Positions 1-7,795 of a DNA stretch of 33,419 bases are shown here, piece by piece. The notes beneath the pieces were generated by a model. The model was not told the origin of the DNA. It searched no databases and saw only the letters and a program-made list of their open reading frames with translations. This stretch comes from Desulfuromonadaceae bacterium (lineage in GTDB: Bacteria; Desulfobacterota; Desulfuromonadia; Desulfuromonadales; JAAYDE01): positions 1 to 33,419 of the forward strand of contig JAAZDE010000072.1 in assembly GCA_012512925.1 (NCBI GenBank), in the 5' to 3' direction. The translations under genes were made by a program, and so were the position numbers. Position 1 is the stretch's first letter. Each line of letters begins with the position of its first letter.

Positions 1-35
1 CCATTCAAGCGCTCTCCCAGCTGAGCTATAGCCCC
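1..35 (-). tRNA. tRNA-Ala (GGC probable), 5' part only
   Basis: Read on the minus strand from base 35, the sequence begins GGGGCTATAGCTCAGC and continues through a standard D arm (GCTC/GAGC) to the anticodon stem CTTGA and loop ATGG, where the window ends. This 5' half matches bacterial alanine tRNAs. Position 33 is T and the first two anticodon bases are GG, so GGC (Ala) is the natural reading. The third anticodon base, the T arm and the acceptor 3' strand lie outside the window, so the G3:U70 identity pair cannot be checked. Confidence 0.85.
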
Positions 36-96
36 TTTGCAGGTGACAGTTTATAGCAAAGTCGCGCCGCAACTGTCAATTGTTTTTTGGAAAGGG

Positions 97-996
97 TCAG
101 CCGGCACACTTTTTCTCAAACCCTTCAGGATAAGGACCGGTGACGGTCGGATTCTCGGGGTAGGAACTCCATTCGGTGAAGGACCCCTCGTAGATTTTCA
201 CGCTGGGATAACCGAGGTAGTACTTCAGAAGAAGGAACTGGTTAGTCGCCTCCCGCCCGGTGCCGCAGGAGCAGATGATCGAGCGGCGGGGTTGAACCTC
301 GTTCTTATCCAGGATATCGAGAACCTCGTTTTTGGGTTTGAGCAGAGCGGGATTTTCATCGGTCATAAGGATCCGCCAGGGAACATTGATGGCACCGGGG
401 ATATGGCCCGGCCTGATCCATGGTCCCTGGCCCTGATAGATCTCCGCAGGCCGGGCGTCGATCACCAGGGTTTCTTCTTTTTCGCTGAGCATGCGGAATT
501 CGGCGTAATCGACATAGAAATCGCGCTGCACCTCGACCACGAAATCGGATTCCTCGATCTTGGGAAATTCCTGGGAGAGAGGGCGCTTCTCCGCTTTCCA
601 CTTGTCGATGCCGCCGTCCAGAATGTATACGTCCTTGTGGCCGAAGCGAAGCAGGGAATAGGCAACCATGGTCTGCCCCAAGCCGTCACCCCACCCCTTG
701 TTGGCACCTTTGCCCGTGTAGACCACCACCGGCACGTCGGCTCGCACTCCGATACGGCGGAACAACATCTGGATCGCTTCCGGGGGAATGTACTGCCCCG
801 GCAGGCCGCGCAGAGGAATCCTCAGCAGCCCCTCGTCGAACTGAACCGCGCCGGGGATATGTTCCTGAAAATAATCATGGATATTCGGCTGAGCATCGAT
901 GATCAGCAGTTTCGGGTCATTCAGGTGGTCCTGGAGCCATTCCGTCGAAACCAGTTTGGCCGGCCCCTTTTTACCGTACAAGACATCAATCGCCAT
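97..996 (-). CDS. Sulfurtransferase (two-domain rhodanese)
   Basis: Predicted thiosulfate/3-mercaptopyruvate sulfurtransferase of 299 residues, moving sulfane sulfur onto an acceptor through an active-site cysteine persulfide. Two rhodanese domains are visible: an N-terminal one (about 15-135, with LLIIDAQ and HIPGAV) and a catalytic C-terminal one (about 155-285, with LVIDARP and HIPGAIN). The catalytic loop is CSCGTG at about 242-247, the first Cys being the likely nucleophile. The N-terminal domain lacks a comparable Cys loop, as usual for the family. I start at the ATG at 996 rather than the TTG two codons upstream, because AGGAGG lies 6 bases before this ATG. No signal peptide is seen, so it is probably cytoplasmic. 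It stands alone on the minus strand between the tRNA and the divergent cyd operon. The true donor cannot be told from sequence. Confidence 0.9.
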   Translation of the reverse strand: MAIDVLYGKKGPAKLVSTEWLQDHLNDPKLLIIDAQPNIHDYFQEHIPGAVQFDEGLLRIPLRGLPGQYIPPEAIQMLFRRIGVRADVPVVVYTGKGANKGWGDGLGQTMVAYSLLRFGHKDVYILDGGIDKWKAEKRPLSQEFPKIEESDFVVEVQRDFYVDYAEFRMLSEKEETLVIDARPAEIYQGQGPWIRPGHIPGAINVPWRILMTDENPALLKPKNEVLDILDKNEVQPRRSIICSCGTGREATNQFLLLKYYLGYPSVKIYEGSFTEWSSYPENPTVTGPYPEGFEKKCAG

Positions 997-1092
997 ATTC
1001 AACCTCCTGTATTTATGGGCGGTTCCGTTAATTGAGTGGGAACGCCTCCGCGAAGCATCCCGCCAATACGGAACAACGGTGTTTAAATAATC

Positions 1093-1101
1093 ATTATAGC
1101 A
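1093..1101 (-). promoter_or_regulatory. Extended -10 promoter of the rhodanese gene
   Basis: On the minus strand the sequence TGCTATAAT is a perfect -10 box with the TGn extension. No good -35 box is seen at the right distance, which is acceptable for an extended -10 promoter. It would start a leader of about 90 bases before the gene at 996. Confidence 0.5.
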
Positions 1102-1227
1102 GGAGAATCAAGGCTTCCTCGACTCCGATAAAGTTTTTCACCCTCTTTTTCTCTTTTCAAACCTGCCTCCAATGATAGAATTCACCCGTTGCGCCCTCCG
1201 ATACCAAGAAATGGAAAGCGGAAAAAA

Positions 1228-1461
1228 ATGACAGCACTGACCCGTATCTGGCATTTCTACAGGGATGGTTTCCGCGGCATGACCCTGGGGAAAACCTTGT
1301 GGACGGTGATCCTGATCAAGATCATTGTCCTTTTCGGCTTTCTGAAACTTTTTTTCTTCCCCGATCTATTGGGAACCCGCTTCGACAACGACCACGACCG
1401 CGGCGCCTTCGTCCTCGAGCATCTTGTGGAGAGCGCCCCCGGTAATAGGAGCCGACCATGA
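1228..1461 (+). CDS. DUF4492-like small membrane protein, first gene of the cyd operon
   Basis: A 77-residue protein with a charged, aromatic N-terminus (RIWHFYRDGFRGMTLGKTLW) followed by one hydrophobic helix (about 23-44, ending LKLFFFPD) and a polar acidic tail. This arrangement matches, as I remember it, the DUF4492 family of small proteins encoded just before cydA in several anaerobes and Epsilonproteobacteria; their function is not established. The start is the ATG preceded by GGAAAGCGGAAAAAA; an upstream in-frame ATG at 1189 lacks support. Its stop overlaps the cydA start (ATGA), so the two are translationally coupled and it most likely serves assembly or stability of the oxidase. That role is inference from position. 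Confidence 0.75.
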   Translation: MTALTRIWHFYRDGFRGMTLGKTLWTVILIKIIVLFGFLKLFFFPDLLGTRFDNDHDRGAFVLEHLVESAPGNRSRP

Positions 1462-2990
1462 TGGAAGCCTTCGATCCGGCAGCGGTCAACTGGGCCCGCG
1501 CCCAGTTCGCCCTGACTGCGATGTATCACTGGATGTTCGTCCCCCTGACCCTGGGGCTCTCCTTTCTGTTGGCTTTTTTCGAGACCTACTACTACAAAAC
1601 CGGCAATCCTGAATGGAAACAGATCACCCGTTTCTGGATGCGGCTTTTCGCCGTCAACTTCGCCATCGGCATCGCCACCGGCCTGATCCTCGAATTCCAG
1701 TTCGGCACCAACTGGTCCAACTATTCGTGGATGGTGGGGGATATCTTCGGCGCGCCGCTGGCCATCGAGGTGCTCTTTGCCTTCTTCATCGAAGCCACCT
1801 TTTTCGCGGTGATGTTTTTCGGCTGGGACCGGGTCACACCCCGCTTCCATCTCTTTTCCACCTGGATGGTGGCCATCGGATCGAGCCTGTCGGCGGTCTG
1901 GATCCTGGTCGCCAACGCCTGGATGCAACGCCCCGTCGGCATGGTCTTCAACCCCGATCTGGCCCGCTTCGAGATGCAGGACATCGGCGCCGTGATCAGC
2001 TCCCCCGTGGCCGTCAACCATTTCCTCCACGCCACCAGCACCAGCTTCGTATTGTCCTCACTCTTCGTCCTCAGCGTTTCCTCCTGGTATCTGCTAAAAG
2101 GGCGCCATCTGCGCCTGGCGGTACGCAGCATTCTGGTCGCCGCCGTTTTCGGTCTCCTCTTTTCCTTTCTGGTCATCCTCTCGGGGGATCAGGCCGCTTA
2201 TCAGGCCGCCCGCTTTCAGCCGATGAAACTGGCCGCCATGGAAGCCCTCTACAAAGGAGAAAGAGGTGCCGGACTGGTCGCTGCCGGGCTGCTCAATCCG
2301 GACAAGAAGCCGGGGGACGACCGCCCTGTCTTCCGCCAGGCCATTCACTTCCCCTATCTTTTATCGCTGCTCGCCAACCGCCGGCTCGATTCCTTCGTTC
2401 CCGGCATCGACGATCTGGTCTATGGCAACGCCGAAGAGAACATCGTCGGGGTTACGGAGAAGATGGCCCTGGGCAAGGAAGCCCTGGATCAACTCACCCG
2501 CTACCGCCGGGCCCGCCGGGAAGGAAACGAGGAAGCCGCCGCCCATCTGGCAGCCTTCAAAAAGGTCGAGGACCACCTCGGCTTCGCCTACCTCGCCAGA
2601 GCGGAGGAGGCGGTTCCTCATGTGCCGACCATCTTTTACGGCTTTCACGTTATGGTGGCCCTGGGTTTTCTCTTCCCGCTGGTTTTTCTTCTCTATCTTG
2701 TCCTGGCGCTGAAAGACAGGATTTTCCGTCACCGCTGGCTGTTGCGCTTCGGTCTGCTGTTGGTGCCGCTGGGCTTTCTCGCCTCCCAGCTTGGCTGGGT
2801 GGTGACCGAAATGGGCAGGCAGCCGTGGGCCATCCATCACATCCTGCCGGTCAAGGTGGCCCAGTCGAATCTGGCGGCAAACACCGTCCAGTCCACTTTT
2901 TTCATCTTCCTGGTGCTGCTGACCCTATTGTTCATCGCGGAGGTCCGCATCATGTTCAATCAGATCCGCATCGGACCAGAGGAGAAATGA
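1458..2990 (+). CDS. cydA: Cytochrome bd ubiquinol oxidase subunit I
   Basis: Large haem-carrying subunit of cytochrome bd oxidase, which oxidises quinol and reduces oxygen to water in the inner membrane. The 510 residues align throughout with E. coli CydA. The conserved pieces are the N-terminal QFALTAMYH with haem ligand His24, EFQFGTNW at 79-86, Glu104 and Glu112 of the proton/haem path, His191 and Met399 (equivalents of the haem b558 ligands His186 and Met393), and GRQPW at 453-457 preceded by Glu451 (equivalent of Glu445). The quinol loop between about 243 and 393 is long, of the E. coli (L) type rather than the short type. The start overlaps the upstream small gene by 4 bases and cydB follows after 1 base. 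In an organism expected to be anaerobic the likely role is oxygen scavenging and protection. Confidence 0.97.
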   Translation: MMEAFDPAAVNWARAQFALTAMYHWMFVPLTLGLSFLLAFFETYYYKTGNPEWKQITRFWMRLFAVNFAIGIATGLILEFQFGTNWSNYSWMVGDIFGAPLAIEVLFAFFIEATFFAVMFFGWDRVTPRFHLFSTWMVAIGSSLSAVWILVANAWMQRPVGMVFNPDLARFEMQDIGAVISSPVAVNHFLHATSTSFVLSSLFVLSVSSWYLLKGRHLRLAVRSILVAAVFGLLFSFLVILSGDQAAYQAARFQPMKLAAMEALYKGERGAGLVAAGLLNPDKKPGDDRPVFRQAIHFPYLLSLLANRRLDSFVPGIDDLVYGNAEENIVGVTEKMALGKEALDQLTRYRRARREGNEEAAAHLAAFKKVEDHLGFAYLARAEEAVPHVPTIFYGFHVMVALGFLFPLVFLLYLVLALKDRIFRHRWLLRFGLLLVPLGFLASQLGWVVTEMGRQPWAIHHILPVKVAQSNLAANTVQSTFFIFLVLLTLLFIAEVRIMFNQIRIGPEEK

Positions 2991-2991
2991 C

Positions 2992-4119
2992 ATGACTCTG
3001 GATCATTTTCAGTTGCAGCAGTTCTGGTGGATCATTCTTTCGCTGGTGGGCGCCCTCTTTCTCTTCATGACTTTCGTCCAAGGGGGGCAGACCCTCCTTC
3101 TGACGACAGCTCGCGGAGAGCAGGAAAAAGACCTCATCGTCAACTCCCTGGGACGCAAATGGGAACTGACCTTCACCCTGCTGGTACTTTTCGGCGGCGC
3201 CTTTTTTGCCGCCTTTCCGCGTTTTTACGCCGTCAGCTTCAGCGGCGCCTACTGGGTGTGGATGCTGATCCTCATCACTTTCGTCCTGCAGGCGGTGAGT
3301 TTCGAGTTTCGGACCAAGGCGGGCAACCTTTTCGGCCGCCGCATCTACGAGGGGTTTCTTTTCATCAACGGCAGCCTCGGCATTTTCGCCCTCGGCGCCG
3401 CCGTCGGAACCCTCTTTACCGGGGGAAATTTCATAATCGATGACCTCAACCTGATCCGCTGGGGGAACCCCTGGCACGGGCTGGAGGCACTTCGGGTCCC
3501 GTTCAATGTCGCTTTCGGCCTACTGTTGGTCTTCCTGGCGAGGGTGCTCGGCGCCCTCTATCTGGTCAACTCCCTCGACGCCCCCAAACTGACCGAACGT
3601 CTGCGCAGGGCCGCCTGGAAGAACCTGATCCCTCTCTTCATGGTGATCCCTTTCCTCCTCCTCAACTGGCAGAAAATGACGGGTTACGGCTACGGGGAGA
3701 GCGGCGACATCTTGGCAATACCGGGAAAACACTTGGAAAACCTGTTCAGTCTGGGGCTTTTCGGCATCGGCTTTTTAATCATAGGAGCGGCTCTGCTGGC
3801 GGGAGGAGCGGGACTGGCCCGCTTTACCCTTTCCACAAAAGGGATCTGGCGTTCCGGAGTTGGAACCAGCCTGATCGGATTGGCCACATTCTTCATCCTC
3901 GGCCTCAACCAGACCGCTTTCTACCCTTCCCTGCTCGACCCGGCCAACAGCCTGACCATCCGCAACGCCTCCAGCAGCCGCTATACGCTGGCGACGATGA
4001 CCTGGGTGGCGTTGGCGGTTCCCGTCATTCTCGCCTATGTCGCCTACGTCTGGCGGCTGATGAACTCCAGACCGCTGTCCAGCGACGACATGAAGAAAGA
4101 CCCGCATCACATCTATTGA
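2992..4119 (+). CDS. cydB: Cytochrome bd ubiquinol oxidase subunit II
   Basis: Second structural subunit of the bd oxidase, 375 residues and hydrophobic throughout, with about eight to nine predicted membrane helices. Family features are the N-terminal FWWIILSLVGALFLFMTFVQGGQ segment and the NSLGRKWELTFTLLVLFGGAFFAAFP stretch. The conserved basic/aromatic segment EFRTKAGN follows at about 105-112. GAGGA lies 7 bases before the ATG, and the gene begins one base after the cydA stop. CydB is known to bind no haem in E. coli but holds the complex together. The final residues (SSDDMKKDPHHIY) form a polar tail. A 30-codon gene follows after 12 bases. Confidence 0.96.
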   Translation: MTLDHFQLQQFWWIILSLVGALFLFMTFVQGGQTLLLTTARGEQEKDLIVNSLGRKWELTFTLLVLFGGAFFAAFPRFYAVSFSGAYWVWMLILITFVLQAVSFEFRTKAGNLFGRRIYEGFLFINGSLGIFALGAAVGTLFTGGNFIIDDLNLIRWGNPWHGLEALRVPFNVAFGLLLVFLARVLGALYLVNSLDAPKLTERLRRAAWKNLIPLFMVIPFLLLNWQKMTGYGYGESGDILAIPGKHLENLFSLGLFGIGFLIIGAALLAGGAGLARFTLSTKGIWRSGVGTSLIGLATFFILGLNQTAFYPSLLDPANSLTIRNASSSRYTLATMTWVALAVPVILAYVAYVWRLMNSRPLSSDDMKKDPHHIY

Positions 4120-4131
4120 AAGGGAAGCCCG

Positions 4132-4224
4132 ATGTTTTATCTGTGGATTCTGCTCTGGCTGGTGCTGTTGATGGCCTCCCTCAAGGGGACGGAATATCTG
4201 TTGAGGAAAACAGGAAACCTATAA
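4132..4224 (+). CDS. CydX-like 30-residue membrane protein
   Basis: This small gene starts at an ATG 12 bases after the cydB stop and ends at TAA 4222-4224. The product begins MFYLWILLWLVLLMASLKG, a single hydrophobic helix of about 16 residues with aromatic residues near the start, followed by a charged tail (E, R, K). Size, position directly after cydB and topology match the CydX/CbdX accessory subunits, which bind CydA and stabilise the haems. There is no clear sequence signature I can use for proof, and the ribosome site (AGGGAAG) is only fair. It is followed by a terminator at 4280, so it is the last gene of the operon. Assignment to the bd oxidase is inference from context. Confidence 0.6.
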   Translation: MFYLWILLWLVLLMASLKGTEYLLRKTGNL

Positions 4225-4279
4225 TGTTCCGCGGAACAAGAAAGGATCAGTGACGGGTTTTAAAACTTTCTTAAAAAAG

Positions 4280-4304
4280 AAAAGGAGCCTTTCGGCTCCT
4301 TTTT
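4280..4304. terminator. Two-way intrinsic terminator between cyd operon and NifU-like gene
   Basis: A 10-bp stem, AAAAGGAGCC paired with GGCTCCTTTT around a TTTC loop, is followed by T residues on the plus strand and by CTTTTTT on the minus strand. It can end both the plus-strand cyd operon and the convergent minus-strand gene at 4341-4562. Confidence 0.85.
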
Positions 4305-4340
4305 ATCATCAGACATCATTTTTTAAACAACCAGTTTCAT

Positions 4341-4562
4341 TCAGACCTGAACTACCTCTTTGACTTCGGGGATCTTGGCCTTGAGGGTCTTCTCGATCCC
4401 CATCTTGAGGGTCATGGTGGCCATGGGGCAAGAACCGCAAGCCCCTTTCAGCCTCACCTTGACGGTGCCGTCCTCTTCCACATCCACCAGTTCCACATCG
4501 CCGCCGTCAGCCTGCAGATAGGGGCGAACCTGATTCAATACCTCTTCTACCTTCTCACGCAT
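4341..4562 (-). CDS. NifU C-terminal domain (Nfu-type) Fe-S scaffold protein
   Basis: A 73-residue protein made of a single NifU C-terminal domain. It has the N-terminal [17 protein letters not shown] block and the cluster-binding motif CGSCP (about 42-46), whose two cysteines bridge a [4Fe-4S] cluster in the dimers of known family members. It probably carries or delivers Fe-S clusters in the cytoplasm; many enzymes of this window, such as IspH, need them. The ATG at 4562 is chosen because AGGAGG lies 8 bases upstream; an in-frame ATG nine codons earlier has no support. It is a single-gene unit with its own promoter at 4589-4618. Confidence 0.92.
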   Translation of the reverse strand: MREKVEEVLNQVRPYLQADGGDVELVDVEEDGTVKVRLKGACGSCPMATMTLKMGIEKTLKAKIPEVKEVVQV

Positions 4563-4588
4563 AAAATAGACCTCCTGAATTTTGATCA

Positions 4589-4618
4589 ATTATAAGTCAG
4601 GGTCGGGGAAAAAGTCCA
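4589..4618 (-). promoter_or_regulatory. Sigma-70-type promoter of the NifU-like gene
   Basis: On the minus strand TGGACT (4613-4618) is separated by 18 bases from a perfect TATAAT (4589-4594). The transcript would start about 20 bases before the ribosome site of the gene at 4562. Confidence 0.55.
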
Positions 4619-4693
4619 TGCGGCAGGAAATCTTTCGCAAAGAAACTCTGTCATTGGCCAACGGAGAAGGTGGTCCCCCGCCGCCGACGCACT

Positions 4694-4972
4694 TCAACCA
4701 TCGACCAGTTCTCGCAATTCCTTGCCGGTTTTGAAAAAAGGAACCTTCTTGTCGGGAATGTTGACCGCTTCACCGGTTTTGGGATTCCGAGCCTGGCGCG
4801 CATCCCTCTCGCGGATGCTGAAGGAACCAAAACCGCGGATTTCCACCCGTTCCCCCTTGGCAAGAGCTTCACGAATGCTGTCAAAGACACAATTGACGAC
4901 CAACTCGGCCTCCTTTTTATTCAGGGTTCCGGTCTGCTCGGCAAGATGTTCACAAAGTTCACTTTTGGTCAT
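4694..4972 (-). CDS. ihfB: Integration host factor beta subunit
   Basis: DNA-bending protein of the HU/IHF family, 92 residues from the MTKSEL start. The match to E. coli IhfB is best at the start (MTKSEL.E.LA), in GERVEIRGFGSFS (about 44-56), at the RNPKTGE arm tip and in the C-terminal VPFFKTGKELRELV. These favour IHF-beta over HU; the partner IHF-alpha is not in this window. IHF bends DNA at specific sites for transcription and recombination. AAGGAG lies directly against an in-frame ATG at 4984 and 12 bases before the ATG at 4972. I prefer 4972 because the family begins at MTKSEL, but 4984 is possible. It is the last gene of the rpsA-sppA chain, 19 bases after sppA; rpsA-ihfB linkage is also seen in Gammaproteobacteria. 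Confidence 0.88.
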   Translation of the reverse strand: MTKSELCEHLAEQTGTLNKKEAELVVNCVFDSIREALAKGERVEIRGFGSFSIRERDARQARNPKTGEAVNIPDKKVPFFKTGKELRELVDG

Positions 4973-4991
4973 GGTGCCGTCCATCTCCTTG

Positions 4992-5876
4992 TCAGTACCC
5001 TTTCCAGATATAGTTCAAACCAACAGCATCTTCGGGGAACAATTTCTTCAAACGGGTCTGCCCCTGATTCAGGAAGAACTCCCAGAGTCCCATGGCTTCA
5101 CGGGGGGGATAAACCACTTTTGGTTCTCCCTCGATACCGGCCAAACGGGCCGCATGACCGATGGCATCCTGCAGATTACCCAACTCATCGACCAGTCCGG
5201 CCTTTAGAGCCTGTTCGCCGGAAAAGATCCGCCCATCGGCCAGAACTCTGACCTTGGTTTCGTCAAGAGAACGATTCTCGGCCACAGCCCGGACAAACTG
5301 GGAATGAACATTCTCAATAAACTCCTGAAGTAGTCGTCTCTCCTCGGCGCGCAGGGTGCGGGTGGGCGAACCCATGTCCTTGTGCTCCCCGCTCTTGATG
5401 ATCTGGACCTTGAAACCGATTTTCCCGAACAACTCTTCCAGATTAACGAACTCCAGGAGGACACCGATACTGCCGGTGATGGTACCCGGATTGGCGAAAA
5501 TCCTCTTTCCCGGCACGGCGACATAATACCCCCCCGAAGCGGCAACCGAGCCCATGGAAACCACCAGCGGCTTGATCTTCGCAGCCTTTTTCAGTTCTTC
5601 ATAGATCTCCTGAGAGGGTCCCACCCCGCCACCCGGAGAGTCGATGCGCAGGACAATGGCCCTGACGGAGGGATCGTCACGAAACTCAATCAGATGCTCG
5701 ATGGTTTTTTTGGAGGAAGCGATGATCCCCTGTATCTCGAGAACCGCCACCTTTTCCCCTCCGGGGAAAAAACCATCCCCTTTCCCCTTCATGGGAACAA
5801 AAAAGACGAGGGCTACAAAAAAAAGAAAGATGGCTCCAAAGACGCCAAGGGCCATCGAAAAAGGTCTTTTCCCCAT
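4992..5876 (-). CDS. sppA: Signal peptide peptidase SppA (S49)
   Basis: Membrane-anchored serine protease that degrades cleaved signal peptides, 294 residues, of the short single-domain type as in Bacillus. An N-terminal membrane anchor spans about 8-28. The S49 domain shows RIDSPGG at 77-83, the nucleophile Ser114 in VAASGGYY, and the general base Lys166 in KSGEHKDMGSPTR; the spacing of 52 matches the Ser147/Lys199 pair of B. subtilis SppA. TITGSIGV at 132-139 is also typical. The gene sits between rpsA and ihfB on the minus strand. No strong ribosome site is seen before the ATG at 5876. Upstream lies a strong hairpin (5889-5923) that may tune read-through from rpsA. Confidence 0.94.
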   Translation of the reverse strand: MGKRPFSMALGVFGAIFLFFVALVFFVPMKGKGDGFFPGGEKVAVLEIQGIIASSKKTIEHLIEFRDDPSVRAIVLRIDSPGGGVGPSQEIYEELKKAAKIKPLVVSMGSVAASGGYYVAVPGKRIFANPGTITGSIGVLLEFVNLEELFGKIGFKVQIIKSGEHKDMGSPTRTLRAEERRLLQEFIENVHSQFVRAVAENRSLDETKVRVLADGRIFSGEQALKAGLVDELGNLQDAIGHAARLAGIEGEPKVVYPPREAMGLWEFFLNQGQTRLKKLFPEDAVGLNYIWKGY

Positions 5877-5888
5877 ATAATACGAGTT

Positions 5889-5923
5889 TTCGGGCAGGTC
5901 ACCGATTTGGCAACCTGCCCGAA
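5889..5923 (-). terminator. Strong hairpin between rpsA and sppA (possible weak terminator or processing site)
   Basis: An 11-bp perfect stem, TTCGGGCAGGT paired with ACCTGCCCGAA, closes a 13-base loop. On the minus strand it follows the rpsA stop by about 25 bases and is followed by AAAACTCG, not a T run. It is therefore not a textbook terminator; RNA 3'-end protection or partial attenuation would fit better. Confidence 0.55.
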
Positions 5924-5947
5924 GTCTTTGTTTTTAAAAGGTTATTA

Positions 5948-7693
5948 CTACTCGTCCTGTTCCTTGTTAGCTTTTTCCATCGCGCCCTGGAGAAGAACAC
6001 CGAGGTTGGAGGTGGCATTGTTCTGGGAGCCGAGAAAGGACTCAACGTTGGCTTTCTCCTTGCGGTCTTCCAGGTGCTTGATCGACAGGGCGATCTTGCG
6101 TTCCCCGGTGTCGACGTTGAGGACGACTGCTTCCAGTTCGTTGCCGACCTCGGTAAAACCTTTGGGAGAATCCAGTTTTTCCTTGCTGATCTCGGAAACG
6201 TGGATCAACCCTTCGATCCCTTCTTCGATCTCGAGGAAAATACCGAAATCGGTGACCGAAGTCACTTTGCCGCGCAGTACGGTCCCCGGCCGATAGCGGG
6301 TGGGGATGGTGCTCCAGGGATCGGGAGTAAGATGTTTGATGCTGAGGGAGAAGCGCTCGTTTTCGCGGTCGATATTGAGAACCACGGCCTTGACCATGTC
6401 CCCCTTCTTGTACATTTCCGAAGGATGTTTGACCCGTTTCGTCCAGGAGATATCGGAGATATGGACCAGACCGTCGATACCCTCCTCGACGCCGACGAAG
6501 AGACCAAAATCGGTGATGTTTTTGACCTGTCCCTCGATGATCGTTCCGGGAGGGAACTTCTCGCCGATGACATCCCAGGGATTCGGCTCGATCTGCTTGA
6601 GTCCCAGGGAAATGCGCCGGTTGGGGATATCCAGGGCAAGAACCAGGGCTTCCACTTCTTCGCCGAGATTTAGGATCTTGCTGGGGTTCTTGACTCGCTT
6701 GGTCCAACTCATCTCAGAAACATGGATCAGCCCCTCGACTCCTTCTTCCAGTTCGATGAAGGCGCCGTAATCAGTCAGGCTGACAACCTTGCCATGAACC
6801 CGCTGGCCGACCTGGTACTTGTTTTCCACTTCCGCCCAAGGATCGGGAATCAACTGTTTGAGCCCAAGGGATACGCGTTCTTTCTCCCGGTCGTATTTGA
6901 GTACCTTGACTTGGATCTTGTCTCCCACGGAAAGACGCTCCGAGGGATGGTTGACCCGTCCCCAGGAAATATCGGTGATGTGGAGCAGGCCGTCAATGCC
7001 ACCCAGATCGATAAACGCCCCGTAGTCGGTGAGATTTTTGACGACGCCGTCCATGACCTGCCCTTCGGCGAGCGCATGGAGGGTGTCCTTGCGCAACCGA
7101 TCCCGTTGTTCTTCCAGCAGGGTACGACGGGACAGAACAATATTCCCACGCCGCTTGTTGAGCTTGATGATCTTGAATTCCAGAGTCTGACCAAGCAGTT
7201 TGTCCAGATTGCGCACCGGCCGCAGGTCAACCTGTGAGCCGGGAAGGAAGGCGTTGACCCCTATATCGACGGAGAGCCCGCCCTTGACCCGGGCCAGGAT
7301 CCGTCCTTCGGTGGTCATCCCCTCTTCCAGGGAACTCCAGATTTTCTGCCGGTCGGCCTTGGTCTTGGACAGGCTGATCAGGCCATTCTCATTCTCGGTG
7401 CTTTCGATGAAGACATCGAACTGATCCCCAACCTGGATGGCCTGGGCCATATTCCCATGTTCATCCTTGAACTCATGAATCGGTATCAGTCCTTCGGATT
7501 TCCCGCCCACATCAACCACAAGAGAATCCTCATTGACCTGGACGATGGTGCCTTTGACAACGTTGCCGGGAACCAATTCCTTAAGGCTGTTTTCAAAGAG
7601 ATCGGCGAAGCTTTCCTCCATTTCGCCGCTCTCGGCATCATAAACATCCATCATTTCTTCTTCGTCGTTGAACTGCTTTTTTTTATCAACCAT
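5948..7693 (-). CDS. rpsA: 30S ribosomal protein S1
   Basis: Ribosomal protein S1, 581 residues, which binds mRNA leaders and helps load them on the 30S subunit. Six S1 (OB-fold) domains follow one another from about residue 42 to 555. The four C-terminal ones carry clear repeats of V.NLTDYGAF..L.G.DGL.H.SDISW, as in six-domain Proteobacterial S1. The N-terminus is acidic (FNDEEEMMDVYDAESGEMEE). The start at 7693 (MVDKKKQ) has GAGGGGG about 10 bases upstream; the frame is open 29 codons further but that part holds hairpins and no family similarity. It lies 102 bases after ispH, in line with the frequent ispH-rpsA pairing. Confidence 0.97.
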   Translation of the reverse strand: MVDKKKQFNDEEEMMDVYDAESGEMEESFADLFENSLKELVPGNVVKGTIVQVNEDSLVVDVGGKSEGLIPIHEFKDEHGNMAQAIQVGDQFDVFIESTENENGLISLSKTKADRQKIWSSLEEGMTTEGRILARVKGGLSVDIGVNAFLPGSQVDLRPVRNLDKLLGQTLEFKIIKLNKRRGNIVLSRRTLLEEQRDRLRKDTLHALAEGQVMDGVVKNLTDYGAFIDLGGIDGLLHITDISWGRVNHPSERLSVGDKIQVKVLKYDREKERVSLGLKQLIPDPWAEVENKYQVGQRVHGKVVSLTDYGAFIELEEGVEGLIHVSEMSWTKRVKNPSKILNLGEEVEALVLALDIPNRRISLGLKQIEPNPWDVIGEKFPPGTIIEGQVKNITDFGLFVGVEEGIDGLVHISDISWTKRVKHPSEMYKKGDMVKAVVLNIDRENERFSLSIKHLTPDPWSTIPTRYRPGTVLRGKVTSVTDFGIFLEIEEGIEGLIHVSEISKEKLDSPKGFTEVGNELEAVVLNVDTGERKIALSIKHLEDRKEKANVESFLGSQNNATSNLGVLLQGAMEKANKEQDE

Positions 7694-7723
7694 TAAAATG
7701 TTACCCCCTCGAGATATCCTTTT

Positions 7724-7760
7724 CGTCGCTTCTGCGACGTCATGGTGCTGCCACCATGAC
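7724..7760 (-). promoter_or_regulatory. Paired hairpins in the rpsA leader
   Basis: Two abutting perfect hairpins lie 31-67 bases before the S1 start codon. The first (on plus-strand coordinates 7739-7760) has a 9-bp stem GTCATGGTG/CACCATGAC with a 4-base loop. The second (7724-7739) has a 6-bp stem CGTCGC/GCGACG with a 4-base loop. No T run follows. Their position in a ribosomal-protein mRNA leader suggests an operator for S1 autoregulation or an mRNA stabiliser; that is inference. Confidence 0.5.
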
Positions 7761-7795
7761 TGGCGACGATAGCATAACAAAAAGGATAAAACAAA

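Noticed and set aside
37-1035. Long plus-strand open frame opposite the rhodanese gene
   Set aside because: Shadow of the minus-strand gene in high-G+C DNA; no family similarity, while the minus-strand product has complete rhodanese motifs.
1613-2995. 460-codon second frame inside cydA
   Set aside because: Composition rich in Arg, Pro, Gly and His without any domain; frame-shifted shadow of cydA.
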